From Ceratopteris richardii (taxonomy: Eukaryota > Streptophyta > Polypodiopsida > Polypodiales > Pteridaceae), in the NCBI GenBank assembly GCA_020310875.1, contig CM035427.1, forward strand, positions 88,728,230 to 88,792,229: 64,000 bases of DNA. Reading direction: 5' to 3'. Below are positions 34,966 to 48,640 of this stretch, piece after piece. Below the pieces are notes generated by a model that did no database searches, was not told the origin of the DNA, and saw only the letters and a program-made list of their open reading frames with translations. Both the position numbers and the translations under genes were made by a program. Within the stretch, counting starts at the first letter, position 1. Each line of letters starts with the position of its first letter.

Positions 34966-36935
34966 TGGAGTTCTCTTAGGTCAGCCCTTTATTTGTGAGA
35001 GTCGTATAGAAACTAAAGCCATGGATGATGGGTCTACCTATGCTAGAATCAAGTCTAAGGATAGAATGGAATCACTTCACGTCATGACGGTAGGAGTGAA
35101 TCATCATAGGAATCAATTGTCAATTAGAAAGAAACCTATTGTTACTCAGGGTCATGAGCATGCTTGTAGTGAATGTGCACCTGGATTCATGTTTGGAGCT
35201 ACATATGATCAAAAGTTTGGATAGAATCCATTGTTGACCAGGACAACAGTGGACATTGGTTTGACATCTCGCAACCAACTAACATTTACAATAGTTTGAC
35301 ACTTTGTTTTTCACATTCTAGATTAGATTTTCTTCATAAGAGTCAATTGTCCAAGTCTTTTATCCAAAAAACCCAACAAAATTATAAAACCAACAAAATC
35401 ATGGAACATGATGAGAACATTGAGCATGTGATTGAGACATCTCGTTGTTTCTCTACTCTCGAGGAGTTAGAGTTATGTCTTCAACAAAATTCTAATTCCC
35501 ACATCATTCTTCTTTCTTCCCTTGATGAGTATGCTCTAATTCAAGAGTATGCTCTTAATGTTGACAAGTGCTCAAAATTGATCCAAACCCATGATGCCTT
35601 AGTTGAAACAAAGTACAAAACTATAGACAAAAAAATCAAAATAGCTCAACCATTACCAAGGAAGTAATGAAAAAAATATTGATGTGAAAAATTATCCAAT
35701 TCTTCGGGATAAGAAAAACATAAGACATACATTCATTGATGAGACAATCAAAGAGGTGAAAATTGGTAGAGATGATGACTTTCTTTTGCCAACAAAGAGA
35801 GATAAATTTGAGAGAGTCATAAGTAGCTGTGGAAAAGCCTTTCCTATGTATCCTCATGAGATCAATTGCACAGATCCTAAGCTAGTTGCACCCATGATAA
35901 TCTTTACTATTCCACATATTCCATGGAATCTTTACCCTATACCAGTTCCAAAGGCTCACTTACGAGAGCTAATGAAACTACTTAAGGAGAAGATAAACAT
36001 GAGAATTTTAGAGCCATCTTTTGCACCTTACTCAAATAGATAATTCACTATGCCTAAAAAGAATGGGAAACTATGTTTTATTTAAGATCTTCAAAACGTT
36101 AATAAAGTCACCATAAGGAATGTAGGAATAGGACCCATTGTAGATGAGTTTGCTAAATCATTTTCAGGACATTCTATCTATTCAATGGGTGATTTATATT
36201 CTGGGTATTGACTAATTCCAATTAGCGATACATAGTCATGACATAACCACAATGAAAACTCCTTTAGGCTTATGCGAATGTGTACTTTACCTCAAGGAGC
36301 GACTAATTCTGTGGCTCATATGATGAGTGCTATGAATATGGTCTTACATGATTTTATCCATCATATAACCATGCCATTCATTGATGATATTCCAATTAAA
36401 GGGATTGAGGAATGTGTAAAGGACAATAATTTAGATTCATCTGGATGTCGTAAATTTGTTGTTGGCCATATCTCTGATTGTGAACGAATATTTCAATGAT
36501 TTGAAGAGGTAGGTCTCACATTTTCCATGGAAAAATCAATTTTTGGTGCCAACGAGTTCTTATTGTTGGACATTTATGTGGCCATTATGGTCGAAAGCCA
36601 TACCCACAAAAAGTTGATGCCATTAGTAAGATTTTTGAAACATGTAACAATGTGAGTGAGGTACGCAGATTTCTTGGTGCTTGCATCTTTTATGTTATTT
36701 GGATCCCATAGTTTGCTCATGTTGCCGATTGTCTCTATGAATTGTTGAAGAAGAAATGAAACTTTATTTGGACTGAAAAACACACACAAGCTATGCGTCA
36801 ATTGAAGAAATTATTGCTTGAAGCCCCCATCCTTAAGTGTGTAGACTATTCTGTTAACAAGCCTATTCTATTGACTATTTATACTAGCCCTATTGGTATA
36901 GGTTGGGTCATAAGTCAAGATGATAGTGAAGGGAA
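34966..36935 (+). pseudogene. D1 protease end and RT-RNase H
   Basis: Resumes near the protease C-terminus (GQPFICESRIETKAMDDGST; 35021-35223), ending in a stop at the position equivalent to the Gag stop at 60667. Pol follows in the -1 frame (35296-35667, LEELELCLQQNSNSHIILLS), then shifts. RT has IPVPKAHLRELMKLLKEKI, LPQGATNSVAHMMSAMNMVL and the catalytic MPFIDDIPIKG (36386-36410), the same F-I-D-D as the copy at 61797. RNase H starts before the E insertion at 36936. Several stops and shifts. Confidence 0.88.
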
Positions 36936-37932
36936 TGTTGGAATTTGGGGCCCCAGGATCTTCCAATACTAAAAAACCTTTGAGCATACACACTTAATTT
37001 AAACAAGATGATATGTGAGAGATAGAAAGAAACTTTGAGACAAGAGTAAGTAACGTAAGCAAAGTGCTTATTCACTAATATAGATGGCCAAATTACAACA
37101 TGGGAGTACTACTCAACCATATGATGGTGCACTCACTAAATGGAAGAATAGACAAGAAAATGATGATGTATAGAATTCAGATTATGTTGTTATAATCTAA
37201 GTGTGTGTGAAGTAAATCAGCAACAAAGTGAACCTAACCTCTCAAGAAAGTGCACCAAATCTGAAAATTAGCAAACCCTAATTTTGAAATTAGAGTTCAA
37301 AAACCCTAAAAACAAAAAATAGGATAAACTTACAAAAGATAGCTACCACCAACTTGTAGAAGACTCATTGCTCCAAGAGAGTAGCCTCTTCTTCACCTCT
37401 CCTTAGGCTCCAAAGCTTCAGAACTCCAAAATTGACACAATGTGTGTATCAACTCTAGCTTGAATTATCCAAAAGTGTGTCCAAGGTCCTCCTTATATAG
37501 TAGTTGAACCTCCAAATAAAGCTAGGCGATAAAACTTGCGAAAAAACAAATCGTAGGCCAAAAAAGTTGCCATCACTGTTTTACAAATTGGATCGCTAAA
37601 ACTTGTGCTTTTTGCTAATTTAAAGGTTGCTTTCTTAATTTTGATTGCCCCAATCTTCTTGCTTTTGCCATCTGTGACTAATGACCTAGCTTTTTAAAGT
37701 TTTGTACTTTTAGAACCTCAAAAATGTGCTTCTATCATTTTAGGGTAGAATTAGGGTTTGACTTTTCTCTCAAGTTTGACCTCTGATGACTAAATGAAGC
37801 ATATTAGTAGATAGCTCTCACCAAGCTCTATCTATGTAGCCTAAAAAAGTTTTGCCCAAACTGTACAAAAAAATGCTAAGTCCTAAATTTGGATTTGCTA
37901 GAAATGGACCATATGTACATTGATTTCCAACA
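36936..37932 (-). repeat. 3' LTR of E
   Basis: Plus strand begins TGTTGGAATTTGGGGCCCC and ends TTTCCAACA; 997 bp. Confidence 0.95.
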
Positions 37933-37947
37933 ATCCCTCCTTCAATG

Positions 37948-39404
37948 TCATATTGGTATAGGCTTCAGTAATCTGCACATCTTCTCATGAATATCTCTAG
38001 TCAATGCTTTGGTAAATAGATCTACAACATTCTCACTAGAAGGAACATAAACCAGCTCAATGTGCTTCTTTGCTATCTGCTCTCGAATATAGCAATAGTG
38101 AACCTCTATATGTTTCATGCTTGCATGATGCACTGGATTCTTTGCTATAGCTATTGCACTATGGCTATCTGAAAATAACTGAATGGGTTCATGTACTCTT
38201 ACATTTAGATAGCTGAAAAACTTCTGCAACCAAACTGACTCCAAAGTAGCTGTAAATGTTGCACGATATTCAGCTTCACACGATGAAGTTGCAATAGTGG
38301 GTTGTCTCTTCGAAAGCCATGAGATAAGACAATCTCCAAGATAAAAACAAAAGCCACTTGTACTTCTTCTTGTGTCTTTATCACCTGCCCAATCAGAATC
38401 TAAAAATCCTTTTAGTAATAAATGTGTAGATTTCGAGAATACCATAGCATAATTTGAAGTTCCCTTCAAATATATGAAGATCTACTTTACTGCCTTCCAA
38501 TGTAACGTTGTCAGATTCTGCATGAACCTTAATACTTGAGAATCTGCATGAACCTTGATACTTGTCGGATGCTTGATATATGTTTGTCGATATTACAAAG
38601 ATATATCAAGCATCCGACTACTTGACAATATAAAATAGTATCAAATGAATCTTCATCAGCTACTATTTGTAAAGACGCATTCTGATCCATAGGTGTTTGC
38701 ATAGGTTTAGAATCAGTCATTTGAAACCATTCTAATAGTTTCTCAATGTACTTCTACTGTGTCATATAGATACACTCATCCTTAAATAGAAACTGAATCC
38801 CAAGATAGTAATGCTAGATTCCTAAATCATTCACATCAAATGTTTGCTTCAACTATTCTTTGAACATCTGCAAATCTTCATCTCTGGGACTTGTGACTAT
38901 AATATCATCCACATAAATGATTGCTATAATCATCATACCTATTTCAGCTTTGACATAAAGAGTTGGAGCTGCATCTGAGTTATGGAAACCAATGGATAAA
39001 AGATATGTGTGTATCTTTCCATACCATGCTCTAGGTGCTTGTTTTAATCCATACAACACTTATATAAGCTTACACACTAAGTGTTCTTTTCTTGTTTCTC
39101 CAAAACCTTATGGCTACTGAATATAGATGTAAATCACCATTTAGAAAAGCAGTCTTTATGTCAAGTTGATATACATTCCAACCAAAATGTGCTGCTAAAG
39201 CAAGTATTGACTTAATAATTGTCATCCTAGATGTAGGAGCAAATGTCTCATCATAATCAATACCTTTTTGTTGTGCATATCATTTGACAAGTAATCTCGC
39301 TGTGTACCTGTCAATACTACCATCTACTTTCCGTTTGATTTTGAAGATCCATTTTACACCTATAGCTTTCTTTCCCTCTGGTAACTCATATAGCTTCCAA
39401 GTTT
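37948..39404 (-). pseudogene. Copia-E RT (C-terminal part) and RNase H
   Basis: RT remnants include LYGLKQAPRAWYGKIHTYL and IIYVDDIIVTSP near 38890-38940, so the catalytic YVDD survives. RNase H at 38469-37948 has DSDWAGDKDTRRSTSGFCFY, ATSSCEAEYRA and LFTKALTRDIHEKM, ending at the stop 37948-37950. Stops and shifts occur near 38520, 38750, 38850 and 39060-39110. Continues upstream beyond G at 46026. Confidence 0.88.
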
Positions 39405-40499
39405 TGTTGGAGATTCACTCACTAATTATGCATAACGACATAAAGACAAAGAGAAGCAAAAACAAAGCATTCAGAAGAAAAACCAAAGCCTTAGTGAAGG
39501 GACAAATTCACGCTTGTAACATACAGCATAGAAACTTCCAGAATTAAAGTTTGTTAAAACCGGATAAAAAATTGTATATATAAGAGAGATCAGTAGAGAT
39601 CAAGAGACCGCATATGAGAGAGAAATAGAATAGCATAGAGTAGAAGACGCCAGAGATTGCGTATGTAAAGATGAATAACAAAACCTGAAATGTTGGGTAT
39701 TCATCTAAGAGAGATGGTAAGGAATAACTACTCAGAGTAGGAGAGTTTTCCATAGCTATGAGCAAAGTGAGGCCAAGCTATATTTTGTACACATCTTCTC
39801 TAATAGAAAACACATGTTCATGTGGAAGTTAAGCGCATTCTTCATATGTGAAGAAAGCTGAGTAATTTCATGTTATTGTGAAAGTTAGTTAATAGTTACA
39901 ATTTTCTCAGTAAATATTTTCCGATACTTTTCTAAGTTAGATCTCGCAACACAATGTAAAGATTTTCATGAGAGATAGCTCATCTTGAAGCCAGTAGTCT
40001 CAACTATAAGTTGATCAAAAGAATTTTGTGAAACGGGACTTGTATACAGTACAAAGTATGACCGGAAAGAGGCATCCAGAATTGGAGAAGTTTTTCTTAA
40101 ACTTCAGAAAAAGTTCATTAAGTGAAGGAAGCTCAGGTATTACTTCTTTACTTCAATTACAAACGTTTGAAGTAATTACAAACAAAATTGCAGTTAATTT
40201 CGATAAGATTAGGATGACATTTCGGTGACAATCCAGTGAAGTTCCGGTGAGTTCAAAACACAATTTTGGCACAGTTAAGTAACGGAAAGATTGTTTAACT
40301 GTAAGCAAACACAGTAGTGTAAAGTTTGAAGTAAATAAGTTCATAATTAAAGCTTGAAGGAAACGCGAAACTTTCTGTAAAATGAATTTTTAGTTACAGA
40401 AAAGTTGTTGAGCTACGGATGATTATAGAGGTGTTCTAATATCACTCTAGCTTAGTTTCTGTGGTGTAAGCGAATTTTGCAATAAGAGCTACACCAACA
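39405..40499 (+). repeat. 5' LTR of G
   Basis: Begins TGTTGGAGATTCACTCAC and ends GCTACACCAACA. It contains ATTGTATATATAAGAGAG near 39570, a likely TATA region. Short reverse-strand frames inside it are present in both LTRs and are not genes. Confidence 0.95.
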
Positions 40500-40500
40500 A

Positions 40501-40512
40501 TGGTATCAGAGC
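40501..40512 (+). other. Primer-binding site of G
   Basis: TGGTATCAGAGC, one base after the 5' LTR. Confidence 0.93.
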
Positions 40513-40599
40513 ATGCAAAGGTTCTGACGAGCAGAAAAGGTTTCTCAAAAGAAGAAACAGAAAGAGAATTTGAAGAATTCTCAAAAAGGAAGGTGAAAG

Positions 40600-41442
40600 A
40601 TGAGGAGATCAACAACAAACGGTGTCAAGAAACGTTCCGAAGTAATTCTCAAGGGTAAAGGTTTACAAAAGGTAAAATCCTTTAACGTTACACTCACAGG
40701 AAGTAACAGAAACAAGAAGATCGTGGCAGATCATATCTCAATTGATAAATTGGATAGAGATAACTATCCCGCATGGGTAATGCGAATGGAAGCTTTACTT
40801 ATGAGTAAAGAATTAATGAAATATGTGACAGGAGAAGAGAAGAAGCAGACTTTTGAAGATGACAGTCAACCGAAGAAAGAAGAGCTAGAAGCCTTGAAGC
40901 TCTGGCAGAAGAAAGATGCAACGGTAAGAGCTTATATCTACAATACTGTTATAGATCATTTACTACTGCACATTAGATGTCTGGAGAAAGCAGAAGACAT
41001 ATGGAGAGCTTTGGAAGTTCACTTCCAAAATACTACCAAAGCTAGAAAGGCTAGCTTATGGTCAGAGTTTACAACGTTCAAGAAAAAGCAAAGTCAAAGC
41101 GTTAGTGATTATGTCACTAAGATGAAAGACTTGGCGGACAGTCTTGGATCGATTGGTGAAGATATTGAAGACCATAGGTTAATAGCACAAGTGCTTACAG
41201 GTTTGAGAGGAGATGAAAGGTGGAAACCTTTCGTACTCTCAATTGAACTTTCTTTAAATCATTTTGTACCAGATTTAAATCAGTTGCTTGGACTAATGCT
41301 AACGTTTGAGCAAGATTTGAAGATAGATGAAGATAAAGGACATAGTTCAGCTATGTACGCAAAGAACAAGAAGAAAGGTGATAAAGGTAAAGAAAAAGAT
41401 GAAGAAGAAGTGACTGCTCAAGTAAATTATGCAAGAGGATGA
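40600..41442 (+). CDS. Copia-G Gag (280 aa, open to a premature TGA)
   Basis: ATG at 40600 is the first after the PBS. The protein forms the capsid of the retroelement particle. It shows the copia UBN2-type gag pattern: SIDKLDRDNYPAWVMRMEAL, AYIYNTVIDHLLLHIR, WSEFTTFKKKQSQSVSDYV and LTGLRGDERWKPFVLSIE. A lysine-rich tail leads to TGA at 41440. The basic RGRGN-type linker and a damaged knuckle (CWIYGLGNHLAHDC, second Cys changed to Tyr) continue in frame beyond the stop, so the original Gag was longer. Confidence 0.85.
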   Translation: MRRSTTNGVKKRSEVILKGKGLQKVKSFNVTLTGSNRNKKIVADHISIDKLDRDNYPAWVMRMEALLMSKELMKYVTGEEKKQTFEDDSQPKKEELEALKLWQKKDATVRAYIYNTVIDHLLLHIRCLEKAEDIWRALEVHFQNTTKARKASLWSEFTTFKKKQSQSVSDYVTKMKDLADSLGSIGEDIEDHRLIAQVLTGLRGDERWKPFVLSIELSLNHFVPDLNQLLGLMLTFEQDLKIDEDKGHSSAMYAKNKKKGDKGKEKDEEEVTAQVNYARG

Positions 41443-44400
41443 GGTAACGTCAAAAAAAGAGGTAAAGGAAGAGGTAATCATACTAATAACAAGAAAGCCT
41501 GTTGGATCTATGGATTAGGCAATCACTTGGCTCATGATTGCTGGCATAATTCTCAAGGATCAAGTCAGAATCAGAATAATAATAGCAGAGGCAGAAGCAG
41601 AAGATATCAAAGAGGAAGACAAAGCCAAAGAGGCGGATATGGTAGAGGTGGAATAAGAAGTTGGGGATAGAATCAGTCTCACAACACTACCTACTACAAT
41701 TATGCAAATGATACGTAGAATGACGATCATACAACATTGATGATGAACTCGATAAGTACGTCAGAGAATGAAGACCTCAAGGTATTCTCTATTGACTCTG
41801 GTTGTTCAAATCATTTGTCAGGAAATATAGAATTGTTGTCAGAACTGGAAGGAGGTATGTTAAATCATATAGTACAAACAGGTGATAACACAAAACATAA
41901 TGTAAGGTCAATTGGAAAAGTAAAGTGTAAGAACGGAGCTAACCTACTAACAAATGTTTTGTATGTTCCAACAATTCCGAAGAATCTGATCAGCGTGGGA
42001 CAGATAGTAGAAAAAGGTTTTCAAGTCAGATTTACAAATGAATGAGTATTTGTTGAAGATCCAGAGAATGGATACAAACAAATTGTCCATGGTAAAAAGG
42101 AAGGTAGAATTTTTACTCTTAAAGTACAAGGGAATGTTGGTCAAGCTTTAATCACACATGGTGATAAAGCATTTACAGAATTGGACCTCTGGCATAAGAG
42201 GTTAGGACATTTTAATGAAAAGGGAATCAAAGTTATGGTGGAGAAACAATCCGTGAGAGGATTACCAAACATGAAGAACCAACATATGATTCATAAATGT
42301 GAAGCCTGTCAGATGGGAAAAGCACACAGGTTACCATTTCAGAAGAAAGGATACAAACTACGATAATGTGTTAGAGCTCATACATACAGATGTATGGGGA
42401 CCGACAAAAGAAGGATCTATCAGCGGGTCAAGGTATTATGTTCTTTTTATTGATGATGCAACAAGATGGATAACTCTTTATGTTTTGAAAGAGAAATCAG
42501 AAGTGTTTGGAGATTTCAGGCATTTTCATGCATATGCTGAAAGACTTACAGGACAGAAACTCAAAAGACTAAGGTCTGATGGAGGAGGATAATATTTTTC
42601 TCGAGAGTTCAATGATTATCTGTGGAATGCAGGTATCAAAAGAGAAATAACTTGCAGGTATACAACGCAACAGAATGGAGTAGCAGAAAGAAGAAACCGA
42701 ACTCTAGTTGAGTTTGCAAGAGCAATGCTAAAGGAGAAAAAATGTCCAAACTATCTTTGGGCTGAGGCTGTAAATATAGCTACATATCTGGTAAATAGAT
42801 TACCATGTACAACTTTAAATGGGATGACTCCTTATGAAGCTTGGTGGGGCAAGAAACCAACACTTGATCATTGTAAAGTGTTTGGATCAGTTGCTTATGC
42901 TTATGTACCATCACAGCTGAGACATAAACTTGAACCAAAAGCTGAAAAATATGTGTTCATCGGATATGATGAAAAATAGATGGGTTACAGGTTAAGGAGT
43001 CCTCTAACCAAACAGTTTACTATTTCCAGAGATGTGACATTTGATGAAGGAAAGAGCTAGTATACAGATAAAGAGCATAGTGTTGAAACACTTGAAGAAG
43101 AGATAAGAAGAAATGAAAAAGGTAAATCGCATATGCAGGTAAATGGAGATGAAGATCATATACAGGCAAGTACGTCCAGGATCGAATCAGGTATGAGAAA
43201 TGAAGATGGATCAAGATTTGATGAAGATGTGTATTCATATACACATGAAGGAAGAAGGTCAAACAGAGTAAGGAAACAACCTACAAGGTATTCCTATGAC
43301 ACTTCTTATTTGACTAAGAAAAACTATGCTTATTTAGTAAAGGAAGAGGAAGAACCCCAGAATTACAGTGAAGCAAAAGGTAAAGTAAAATGGGAAGAAG
43401 CAATGAAGGAGGAGTTCAATGCATTGGAAGAAAATAAGACTTGGGATCTTGTTCCAAAACCAAATGGTAAGAAAGTGATTGGAAATAAATGGGTTTACAA
43501 AGTTAAGAAACTTGCAGATGGAAGGATAGCCAGATACAAAGCTAGATTGGTTGTCAAAGGCTATGCTCAGACACATGGCATAGATTATGATGAGACGTTT
43601 AGTCCGATGGCAAAGATATCAACTATAAGGATGTTGATTGCTATAACAACATCAAAAGGATGGAAGCTAAGTTAGCTAGATATAAAGAATGCATTTCTGA
43701 ATGGATATATATCAGATGAAGTCTACGTGGAACAACCTGAAGGGTTTGTAAGTTCCAGATACCCAGAACATGTTTGCAGATTGAGAAGAGCTCTCTATGG
43801 ATTGAAGCAAGCTCCAAGAGCTTGGAATTATAGACTTGTGAAGTATCTCAATGACCATGGATACCAAAGTTCGAAGGCAGATGCAAGTTTACTTGTTAAG
43901 AGAACAGATGAAGGTATGATCTACATTTGTATTTATGTAGATGACATAATAATTACAGGAACCTCAGATGAAGGAATCAAAGAGGTAAAGAGACTGCTTG
44001 AAAAAGAGTTCAAGATCAGTGACCTAGGAAAGTTATCATACTTTCTTGGAATGGAAGTTACATATACAGATCATGGTGTATATGTTTCACAAGAAAGGTA
44101 TCTCGTAAACTTACTGAAGAAGTTTAACATGGAGAATTGCAGAGAAGCTTCAACACCACTTGAAGTAAATTATAAACTCAGCAAATATGGTGGTGCAGAG
44201 TTTAAAGATATGAGGAAGTATCACTCGTTAGTAGAAAACTTAATTTATGCTACGCTAACAAGACCAGATCTCAGTTATGCAGTGGGAGTTCTTTCACAGT
44301 TCATGCATTGTCCGAAGGATCAACATTGGGTTGCAGGACAAAGAGTTCTTAGATATATTAAAAGAACTATAAAGGAAGGATTATATTATCCTTATACGTC

Positions 44401-44884
44401 AGATATAAAGCTGAGAGCATACAATGACTCAGATTGGGTAGGAATTCAAGATGACAGAAGGTCAACACATGGGTACATGATATACCTAGGAGATAAGCTT
44501 GTAAGCTCGTGTTCGAAGAAGCAACACACAGTGGCTTTATCGTCAACAGAAGCAGAATATAAAGGACTTGTGGAAGCAGCTAAAGAAGTGATATGGATAC
44601 AGACCTTGTTCAAAAGCATGGGTATTGATCAAGGTATACCTATCATACATGGAGATAATATGAGTTCGTTGTATCTTGCAACAAATCCAGTATTTCATGC
44701 AAGAACAAAACACATACAGATTCAATATCATTTCCTGAGGGAAAAGGTAATGGAGAAGGAGATTGAAATAATATTCACTCCTACGAAAGATCAGATTGCA
44801 TATATTCTGACAAAGAGCTTGGATGGAGTAAAGACGAGCGGATTCAAACAAATGGCAGGTATAAAAGAAAAGAAGGATATATGA
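41443..44884 (+). pseudogene. Copia-G protease, integrase, RT and RNase H
   Basis: Protease has FSIDSGCSNHLSGN near 41790. The pre-integrase region has LWHKRLGHFNEKGIKVM (42187). Integrase has LIHTDVWGPTKEGS, a damaged RSDGGG-stop-YF and NGVAERRNRTLVE. RT has WDLVPKPNGKKVIGNKWVYK, ARLVVKGYAQTHGIDYDETF, LYGLKQAPRAWNYRLVKYL and the catalytic ICIYVDDIIITG (43927). RNase H has YNDSDWVGIQDDRRSTHGYM and STEAEYKGLVEAAKE, ending at the stop 44882. Stops include TAG at about 41668, 41716, 42978, 43058 and 43673, TGA near 42043 and TAA near 42591, plus a shift near 42350. The last 386 codons (43727-44884) are open. Confidence 0.9.
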
Positions 44885-44919
44885 AGACCGAAAGATGCAA
44901 ATTAGTGATTGAGGGGGAC

Positions 44920-46025
44920 TGTTGGAGATTCACTCACTAATTATGCATAACGACATAAAGACAAAGAGAAGCAGAAACAAAGCATTCAGAAGAAAAACCA
45001 AAGCCTTAGTGAAGGGACAAATTCACGCTTGTAACACACAGCACAGAAACTTCCAGAATTAGAGTTTGTTAAAACCGGATCAAAAATTGTATATATAAGA
45101 GAGATCAGTAGAGATCAAGAGACCGCATATGAGAGAGAAATAGAATAGCATAGAGTAGAAGACGCTAGAGATTGCGTATGTAAAGATGAATAACAAAACC
45201 TGAAATGTTGGGTATTCATCTAAGAGAGATGGTAAGGAATAACTACTCAGAGTAGGAGAGTTTTCCATAGCTATGAGCAAAGTGAGGCCAGGCTATATTT
45301 TGTACACATCTTCTCTAATAGAAAACACATGTTCATGTGGAAGTTAAGCGCATTCTTCGTATGTGAAGAAATCTGAGTAATTTCATGTTACTGTGAAAGT
45401 TAGTTAACAGTTACAGTTTTCTCAGTAAATATTTTCCGGTACTTTTCTAAGTTAGATCTCGCAACACAATGTAAAGATTTTCATGAGAGATAGCTCATCT
45501 TGAAGATAGTAGTCTCAACTATAAGTTGATCAAAAGAATTTTGTGAAACGTGACTTGTATACAGTACAAACTCTGACTGGAAAGAGGCATCCAGAAATGG
45601 AGAAGTTTTTCTTAAACTTCAGAAAGAGTTCATTAAGTGAAGGAAGATCAAGTATTACTTCTTTACTTCAATTACAAACGTTTGAAGTAATTACAAACAG
45701 AATTGCAGTTAATTCCGGTAAGATTACGGTGACATTCCGGTGACAGTCCGGTGAAGTTCCGGTGGAATTTTGGTGAGTTCAAAACACAGTTTTGGCACAG
45801 TTAAGTAACGAAAAGATTGTTTAACTATAAGCAAACATAGTAGTGTAAAGTTTGAAGTAAATCAGTTCAGAATTAAAGCTTGAAGGAAACGCAAAACTTT
45901 CTGTAAAATGAATTTTTAGTTACAGAAAAGTTGCTGAGCTACTGATGATTATAGAGGTGTTCTAATATCACTCGAGCTTAGTTCCTGTGGTGTAAGCGAA
46001 TTCCGCAATAAGCGCTACACCAACA
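44920..46025 (+). repeat. 3' LTR of G
   Basis: Same termini as the 5' LTR, preceded by GAGGGGGAC. It carries 11 nt (around 45757) that are missing from the other LTR. Confidence 0.95.
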
Positions 46026-48600
46026 AGTTTGATTCTTATGAATAGAATCAATCTCTTCTTGCATAGCTTTTCTCCAGATAGGAATATTAAGTGCATCTTT
46101 AACACATGCAAGTTCATCTTCAACTGTTGTGAGTGCTAAAATATCATGAACCTCAATGTCTTCAACAAAACTTACATGATCTTTTTGTTGTTGTTGTCTA
46201 GTCTGACTCCTTGTTCTTCGTGTAAAAGTCTTTATACCACTATCTTTCCATGTCCGATATAACCAAGTAGGTGTATCCTTAAATAGTGGTGATACTCTTT
46301 CTAACTCTTTAGTTTCCACTGGTTCTGGAATGTGTCCCTTTGAGATACTAGGACTTTCTGGAAATCTAGTACTTTCTTCCATTTTTGGAACTAAAGTCTC
46401 ATATGGAACTGACTCTGTAGAAGGTTGTGAAATTCCTCTTTCTTCAATCCTAGGAATTTTAACTCCCTCCTGATATGGCTGAACATGTACATCCAAATTC
46501 CTTCTAAAAAATCCATAGTCATTTTCACTAATGAACTTTGGAATTTCTGCTTCTTTATCATATATCTTATTTTCAGCAATATATGCATTGCATGAAAGGA
46601 TGCCATCATACTCCGCATCATCTCAACAAGTACTCTATTCTTCCTTTCTGCAACACCATTCTGGTGAGGAGTGTAAGCAATAGTAAGGTATCAAGTAATA
46701 CCTTTTTATTCAAGAAATGTGCGGAACTCATGACAAGTATTCTCCACCTCTATCACTTCTGAGAATCTTGATAGATGTCTAATTTTCATTTTCAACCATA
46801 GCTACAAATTTCTTGAATGTGAGAAAGACTTCTGACTTCAACTTAAGACCATAGCTCCATGAATATCTCATAAAATCATCAACATATAGAACAAAATACC
46901 TAAAACCCTAAATAGAGTCTGCTCTCATAGGTCCATTCACATATGAATAATCTGCAATTTGTGGGTAGCTATAATATGACCATGTTTCTTGAAAGGTAGT
47001 TTATGCATCTTACCTTCAAGACAAACTTCACATATATCGAAATCATCTGGTAGCTCGAATGAGGGTAAACTCTCAACCATACCTCTGTCTTTGATACTCT
47101 TGAGAGCTCCAAAACTAATATGTCCAAATCTTTCATGCCATAACTTCATATCTTCCACCGATGATGAAGATCTGACAACATATGCCTAACTGATTTTTGA
47201 CAAAATGAAAATCCCTCCTTTGTGCTCACCTTGCAAAATACACTTCTCATCTTTGTGTGACAAGATTTTACAAAGATCTCTCTCAAATACAACTTTGTAA
47301 CCATCACCTAAAAATGCAGATATAGATAGCATATTCTTCTTTATATTAGGTACATATAGAACATCTAAAATCTGAAAATTACCACGTTCTCTTGACTTTA
47401 GGGTTACTGTACCTATTCCCACAACATCCAAATCATTGCCATCTGCAATAGTAACTCTTCTACCTGAAGAATAGGAAAGAGAAGAAAATACTTCTCTGCA
47501 ACCTATCATATGCTTTGTAGCACTTGAATCAAATATCCAAGGATCTGCTGAAAGAACTTGTAAAGCTGCCTGATCAAAAGCTACTTCCTCAATGATGATA
47601 CAAACATAAGAATCACCTTGAGATTTCCCTTTTTTATCATCCTCTACAACATTACCTGATGCCTTTTTCTTTTCTGCTGCAATCCTTTTCTGACAAATTG
47701 CTATAAAATGTCCAGGTTTCTTGCAATAGTGACATAATGCTTCCTTATTCTTAGAAGAATTCTCTTTAGATGTAGTAGAAACGGGATTTGAAGTGGAAGG
47801 TAAAGAGGACTTACTTTCCTTCTTGAATTGGATTTCCTTCTTATCCTTCTTCTTCTTTTTAACCTTTGATGAAGACAAAAGTGCTTCTTCATTCTCTTCC
47901 ATTCCCTTCAACTGATCTTCATGTTGAAGTAACAAGAACTCTAACTCTTCAAATGTAACCTCTCTATCTTGTTGTAAGGGTAAGAGTGGTTATAAAAGAC
48001 CGATATGAGATAGGAAGTGAATTAATCAGCGTATTTACCATTTCTTCATCAGAATCTCAACTCCTACATTTAGAAGTTGATCTCTCAAGTCAACGAGCTT
48101 TGTAATGTGGGTTTGCATTGACTCACTAGCCTTCATCCTTGTATTTGCTAGTTGTCTCCTCAAGTGAGCTTTCCTAGCAAGATTTCTGCTCTGGAAAAGA
48201 TTCTCAAGCTTAAACCAAGCTTGTCTAGAACTTCTGCAAGATCTGATTTGTGGTAGAATATGCTTTTTGACACTCATTGCTATGAATGAGAGAGATAAAG
48301 CATCTCTAGCATCCCATCTTGCTTGTTCTTTAGTAGGAGGAACTCTCGGTAAGAATCTACTTGTGACTCTGGATGTAGAAGTGGTTACCTCTTCTTTAAT
48401 TGGTTTTGTGACCACAACACTAGTTCCTCTTGAAGTTGTTGTAACCTCTTCTTTGCCTTCTCGTCTTGGTCTTGTTAAGGATAAATTGATGATACTCCAT
48501 AATCCTTTGTCACTAACAAATTCATCATCATGAAACTCCGCATAGGATAATTAGATGATCCATCCAACTTTTCCTCAATCTCAATTCTATACTCACTCAT
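46026..48600 (-). pseudogene. Copia-E gag, protease, integrase and start of RT
   Basis: Minus strand from ATG at 48600 (MSEYRIEIEEKLDGSSNYPM). Gag is at 48415-48035 after a shift (SMQTHITKLVDLRDQLLN). The frame at 47935-47186 has the knuckle CX2CX4HX4C (CHYCKKPGHFIAIC) and protease (PWIFDSSATKHMIG, DSG changed to DSS). The pre-integrase region is at 47158-46937 (MKLWHERFGHISFGALKSI). Integrase is badly broken (46930-46600). The RT start at 46496-46026 includes WRKAMQEEIDSIHKNQT, which meets its continuation across element G. Confidence 0.88.
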
Positions 48601-48626
48601 CTTAACTAAGTATGTATGTCAATTAT

Positions 48627-48638
48627 GCTCTGATACCA
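48627..48638 (-). other. Primer-binding site of E
   Basis: Plus strand GCTCTGATACCA, two bases from the 5' LTR at 48641. Confidence 0.92.
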
Positions 48639-48640
48639 AG

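Larger units (their letters stand above)
39405..46025 (+). mobile_element. Copia element G, complete with both LTRs
   Basis: LTRs are 39405-40499 (1095 bp) and 44920-46025 (1106 bp), TGTTGG...CAACA. The length difference is one 11-nt indel, and I count roughly thirty substitutions by eye (about 3%). The duplication AGTTT is at 39400-39404 and 46026-46030. The PBS is at 40501-40512 and the purine tract GAGGGGGAC at 44911-44919. It split the RT gene of E. Coding capacity is decayed despite similar LTRs. Confidence 0.97.

Noticed and set aside
45080-45280. Conserved 66-73-residue frame (MLIAMENSPTLSSYS type) also at 39544-39765
   Set aside because: It is antisense to the G LTR and present only because the two LTRs are duplicates.
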